From NCBI GenBank assembly GCA_016278435.1, contig JADQBU010000266.1, forward strand, positions 1 to 8,489: a stretch of DNA of 8,489 bases. Direction: 5' to 3'. The translations under genes and the position numbers were made by a program. Below are positions 5,469 through 8,489 of this stretch, piece after piece. The notes beneath the pieces are model-generated. The model made no database searches. It was not told the origin of the DNA and was given only the letters and a program-made list of their open reading frames with translations. Origin of the DNA: Halanaerobiales bacterium (lineage in GTDB: Bacteria > Bacillota > Halanaerobiia > Halanaerobiales > JADQBU01). Within the stretch, counting starts at the first letter, position 1. Every line of letters begins with the position of its first letter.

Positions 5469-8255
5469 ATGAGTAAAAGTTTAAAAGTCTTACTATCTAT
5501 CATATTTTTAGCACTACTGGCATTTCTAATCCTGATTTTTTCCGGTTCAAAGATTTATACAGATATACTATGGTTTCAGCATTTAGGTTTTTTGCATACT
5601 TTTCTGGTGATGTTTTTTGCTAATTTCTGGATAAGAATTGTTGTAGGGCTTATCTTTACCATTTTTATATTTATAAACCTTAATTTTACCAAAAAGGCGT
5701 TTATAAATTATATCAATCAAAGAAATAATAATGAAGATGAAGATATTGAAACGATATTTGAAGAAAGGGGAAGAGGAATAATAAACTGGCTGAACCAGCG
5801 AAGATTATCAGTAATCTATTTGCTGGGAAGTATAATTCTGGGATTTTTATTTAGTTCAATCAGTCAGGATGTCTGGAAGATAGTTCTAAAATATCTGAAC
5901 AAAACTCCATTTGGTACTACTGACCCTCTTTTTAACAGGGATATTGGCTTTTATATATTTAGCTTACCATTCTTTAATTTTATTAAAGAAATGGGTATGG
6001 TTCTTGTAATATTAACTATTATCATTGTAGGCATAATTTATATACTGGCTTCAGGTATCAATACATTTCAGGATGTAACTGGTAAGTTACCAAACCGGGC
6101 TAAAAGCCATATTACAATTCTGGTTACCCTCTTTTTCTTCTTAAAAGCCTGGGATTACCGGCTAAGTATGTATGACCTGCTTTACTCTCCGCGGGGTGTT
6201 GTCTTTGGAGCAAGTTATACCGATGTAAATGCCAATTTAATAGGTTTAAAAATATTATTTGTTATTGCTATTGCTATCGGTATTATCTTATTAACCAGTA
6301 TCTTTCGCAAAAATTACCGTGTATTATTATATGGACTGGGAATCTGGATACTGGCTACTTTCCTGCTGGGAAATATCTATCCTGCCTTTATTCAGCGTTT
6401 CCAGGTAGAACCGAATGAGATTGTAAAAGAGAGGCAGTATATAAATTATAATATTAATATGACACTAGAGGCTTATGGGCTTAGTGATATAAAAACAGAT
6501 AGCTTCCAGGTTAAAAATAGTTTGAATCAGGAAAGTCTGCAGAAACATAATGATATTATCAAGAATATACGGCTCTGGGATTCCCGCCCTATTCTTTCAA
6601 CCTACAGTCAGCTGCAAGAATTACGGCAGTATTATAACTTTATTAATGTTGATATTGACCGCTACAATATTGATGGAGAATACCGCGAGGTTTTGCTGGC
6701 CGCCAGGGAAATGGACCAGACTTTATTGTCAAATCAGGCCAAGACATGGATAAATCAAGCTTTAAAATATACTCATGGCTATGGACTGGTTATGAGTCCA
6801 GTAAACCGGGTTACAAGTGAGGGGCTGCCGGAATTCTTTATTAAAGATATTCCTCCTCAATCTTCAGTAGATTTAAAGGTTGATAATGCTTCCATATACT
6901 ATGGTGAAAAGACTGATAATTACATAATTGCCAACAATAGATCCAAGGAATTCCATTATCCCATGGGTTCGGAAAATGTTTATATTAATTATGAAGGTAC
7001 AGGTGGTATACAGCTGAATAATATATTTAAAAAACTATTATATGCATTCCGGTTCAGTAATATTAAATTTTTACTGGCAAACGGTATAACCACGGAGAGC
7101 CGTATTATGTATTACCGTAATATTCATGAAAGAGTACGGAAGGTAGCACCATTTCTACAATTTGACGGCGACCCTTATCTTGTAGTTGCCAATGGTGGTT
7201 TATATTGGATTCAGGATGCTTATACTACTACAAACCGCTATCCCTATTCACAGCCGGTCAACGGCGGCATCAATTATATCAGAAATTCAATCAAGATAGT
7301 GATTGATGCCTATAATGGTTCGATGAAATTTTATGTAATTGATGAGAGTGATCCACTGGCAGCAACTTATCAGAAAATTTTCTCGGACCTCTTTGTGGCA
7401 GGCAACGAAATGCCGGAGGTATTTCGCCAGCATATCAGATATCCTGAAGACCTGTTTGTTATCCAGTCCCATTTATATAGTACGTATCATATGAAGGACC
7501 CAACGGTCTTTTATAATAAAGAAGACCTCTGGAATATTCCGGAAGAAAATTATGCCGGAAATAGTATCCAGATGCAGCCTTATTATATAATCAGCAAATT
7601 ACCAGGGGCAGCAGAAGCAGAATTCATTCTAATGCTCCCCTTTACTCCGGCAACTAAAAATAATATGGTTGCCTGGATGGCGGCCCGCTCTGATGGTGAA
7701 AATTATGGAGAATTACTGGTCTATAATTTCCCCAAAGATAACCTTGTTTATGGGCCGATGCAGATTGAATCCAGAATTGATCAGGATGCAGAAATATCTC
7801 AGCTGTTGACATTATGGAGCCAGCGAGGTTCCCGGGTAATCAGAGGGAATCTACTGATAATTCCGATAGAAGATTCTATTCTCTATGTAGAACCAATATA
7901 TCTGCAGGCTGAAACCAGTGAATTACCGGAAATGAAGAGGGTTATAGTTTCTTATGATGACAATCTGGTTATGACACAAACACTTGATCAGGCTTTAGCT
8001 GCAATCTTTGGTCAACTGCCAGAAGAACAGATAAATCAGATGGAAAAAGAACAGTTTGTCCAGATACCGGGCAATATTTCAGAGTTGGCCACCAGAGCAG
8101 TGGATCTCTATAATCAAGCCCAGGAAAATCTCAAAGAAGGAAACTGGTCCCAGTATGGCGAAACTATACAGGAACTTGAAAATATACTGAAACAATTAAG
8201 GGATATGAGTCAGAATCAGGGAATTACTTCTAATCAGGAAGTAAGCTCACAGTAA
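5469..8255 (+). CDS. UPF0182 family large membrane protein
   Basis: This 928-residue protein belongs to UPF0182 (COG1615), whose function is unknown; the length fits the family. Seven hydrophobic segments lie near residues 7-25, 47-71, 112-131, 174-194, 214-228, 259-277 and 285-303. The loops at 72-111, 195-213 and 278-284 are basic and so cytoplasmic. This puts the N-terminus inside and the roughly 620-residue C-terminal part outside the membrane. Family signatures include YTDILWFQHLGF (30-41), YDLLYSPRGVVFGASYTDV (235-253), and VEPNEIVKERQYI starting at 313. A helical stretch with LKEGNWSQYG (about 872-913) and a polar Gln/Ser-rich end close the protein. The ATG follows AGGGAAGGGG (5451-5460) with an 8-base spacer. 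In the 126-base upstream gap I see only weak promoter resemblance (TATAAA at 5392-5397, no good -35). The gene may be expressed with the vWA gene before it. Confidence 0.92.
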   Translation: MSKSLKVLLSIIFLALLAFLILIFSGSKIYTDILWFQHLGFLHTFLVMFFANFWIRIVVGLIFTIFIFINLNFTKKAFINYINQRNNNEDEDIETIFEERGRGIINWLNQRRLSVIYLLGSIILGFLFSSISQDVWKIVLKYLNKTPFGTTDPLFNRDIGFYIFSLPFFNFIKEMGMVLVILTIIIVGIIYILASGINTFQDVTGKLPNRAKSHITILVTLFFFLKAWDYRLSMYDLLYSPRGVVFGASYTDVNANLIGLKILFVIAIAIGIILLTSIFRKNYRVLLYGLGIWILATFLLGNIYPAFIQRFQVEPNEIVKERQYINYNINMTLEAYGLSDIKTDSFQVKNSLNQESLQKHNDIIKNIRLWDSRPILSTYSQLQELRQYYNFINVDIDRYNIDGEYREVLLAAREMDQTLLSNQAKTWINQALKYTHGYGLVMSPVNRVTSEGLPEFFIKDIPPQSSVDLKVDNASIYYGEKTDNYIIANNRSKEFHYPMGSENVYINYEGTGGIQLNNIFKKLLYAFRFSNIKFLLANGITTESRIMYYRNIHERVRKVAPFLQFDGDPYLVVANGGLYWIQDAYTTTNRYPYSQPVNGGINYIRNSIKIVIDAYNGSMKFYVIDESDPLAATYQKIFSDLFVAGNEMPEVFRQHIRYPEDLFVIQSHLYSTYHMKDPTVFYNKEDLWNIPEENYAGNSIQMQPYYIISKLPGAAEAEFILMLPFTPATKNNMVAWMAARSDGENYGELLVYNFPKDNLVYGPMQIESRIDQDAEISQLLTLWSQRGSRVIRGNLLIIPIEDSILYVEPIYLQAETSELPEMKRVIVSYDDNLVMTQTLDQALAAIFGQLPEEQINQMEKEQFVQIPGNISELATRAVDLYNQAQENLKEGNWSQYGETIQELENILKQLRDMSQNQGITSNQEVSSQ

Positions 8256-8274
8256 TTTTAATTTAGAAATAATT

Positions 8275-8300
8275 AAGGGGGCCATTTTGCGGCCCTCTTT
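8275..8300 (+). terminator. likely terminator of the UPF0182 gene
   Basis: Arms 8275-8283 (AAGGGGGCC) and 8291-8299 (GGCCCTCTT) pair over nine positions with one G-U, around a 7-base loop. It lies 19 bases after the stop codon. The trailing T run is short (8298-8300) and partly paired, so it is a modest terminator by the usual rule. Confidence 0.65.
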
Positions 8301-8332
8301 AATGCGATGTGAAGGATAAGCTTAATGCGATG
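8299..8332 (+). repeat. 11-bp direct repeat pair, TTAATGCGATG
   Basis: TTAATGCGATG occurs exactly at 8299-8309 and again at 8322-8332, a 23-base offset. The first copy begins at the end of the terminator. The second runs into the first 45-bp repeat unit. It could be a binding site pair or a trace of local duplication. Confidence 0.6.
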
Positions 8333-8373
8333 CGGTCACGAAACAAGTACTAACCCAACCATTGTGCTACTAG
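8329..8373 (+). repeat. 45-bp imperfect repeat, copy A
   Basis: Copy A shares 36 of 45 positions with copy B and aligns without gaps. The conserved blocks are GCGGTCACGAA, AGTACTAACC, TTGTG and ACTAG; the changes fall mainly between them. The stem possible in copy B is not preserved here, so sequence rather than RNA structure seems to be conserved. Confidence 0.7.
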
Positions 8374-8396
8374 AATAAAAATTGAAGGGTCAGTGA

Positions 8397-8441
8397 GACG
8401 CGGTCACGAAGTTAGTACTAACCTAACTTTTGTGTCACTAG
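8397..8441 (+). repeat. 45-bp imperfect repeat, copy B, with internal palindrome
   Basis: Copy B starts 68 bases after copy A, leaving a 23-base spacer. It contains the perfect 12-bp palindrome GTTAGTACTAAC (8411-8422). It can also form a stem between GTTAG (8411-8415) and CTAAC (8423-8427), extended by GAA with TTT and, past a bulge, CAC with GTG. CGCATC (8442-8447), just after it, mirrors GATGCG at the start of copy A. No coding sequence is seen from 8256 to the window end. Confidence 0.7.
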
Positions 8442-8489
8442 CGCATCTTTCCTAGTTAACACTCTGAAAACGTTCTAATTAGTATAATA

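Noticed and set aside
6550..6753. 67-codon open frame on the + strand
   Set aside because: It overlaps the UPF0182 gene in another frame and has no domain or credible SD.
8329..8441. Two 45-bp repeats with a 23-base spacer, read as a minimal CRISPR array
   Set aside because: The copies differ at 9 of 45 positions, no third copy appears one period later (around 8465) or earlier (around 8261), and no cas gene is present.

Overview
The window reads as chromosomal DNA from a low-GC, Gram-positive-type anaerobe. The intergenic DNA is AT-rich, the Shine-Dalgarno (SD) sequences are purine-heavy, and the terminators are hairpins followed by T runs. The gene mix (pgsA, an MtaD-type deaminase and a UPF0182 giant membrane protein) fits Clostridia or Halanaerobiales. 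That placement is inference from gene content and composition, not a database result. All seven recognised coding regions are on the + strand. I see no tRNA, rRNA, CRISPR array or transposase.

Layout. Bases 1-315 are the 3' end of an ABC-transporter permease of the nitrate/sulfonate/taurine type, closed by a strong terminator at 394-433. A second group follows: pgsA (527-1057, phosphatidylglycerophosphate synthase), an unrecognised 407-residue protein with a Cys cluster (1173-2396), and, 34 bases later, mtaD (2431-3723, methylthioadenosine/S-adenosylhomocysteine deaminase). Next comes a promoter-like region and a 244-residue protein (3856-4590). It joins an N-terminal zinc ribbon to a RadC/JAB-like domain whose metal-binding residues are all replaced. 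A near-perfect hairpin at 4632-4665 separates it from a membrane-anchored von Willebrand factor A (vWA) protein (4674-5342). A 928-residue UPF0182 protein (5469-8255) follows, with seven N-terminal membrane segments and a very large domain predicted to lie outside the membrane. The last 234 bases hold a terminator, an 11-bp direct repeat and a diverged pair of 45-bp repeats.

How the genes may work together. The first half is housekeeping: solute uptake, membrane phospholipid synthesis, and salvage of S-adenosylmethionine by-products. The second half is less ordinary. The vWA and UPF0182 proteins both put their main domains outside the cytoplasmic membrane and may act at the envelope; this is an inference from adjacency and topology only. 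The most unusual items are the metal-dead RadC-like zinc-ribbon protein, the hairpin that buries the SD of the vWA gene and carries TATAAT in its loop, the 407-residue protein that resembles (from memory) the tail of DUF6079 proteins, and the repeat pair at the right edge. I did not find a convincing multi-gene new system.
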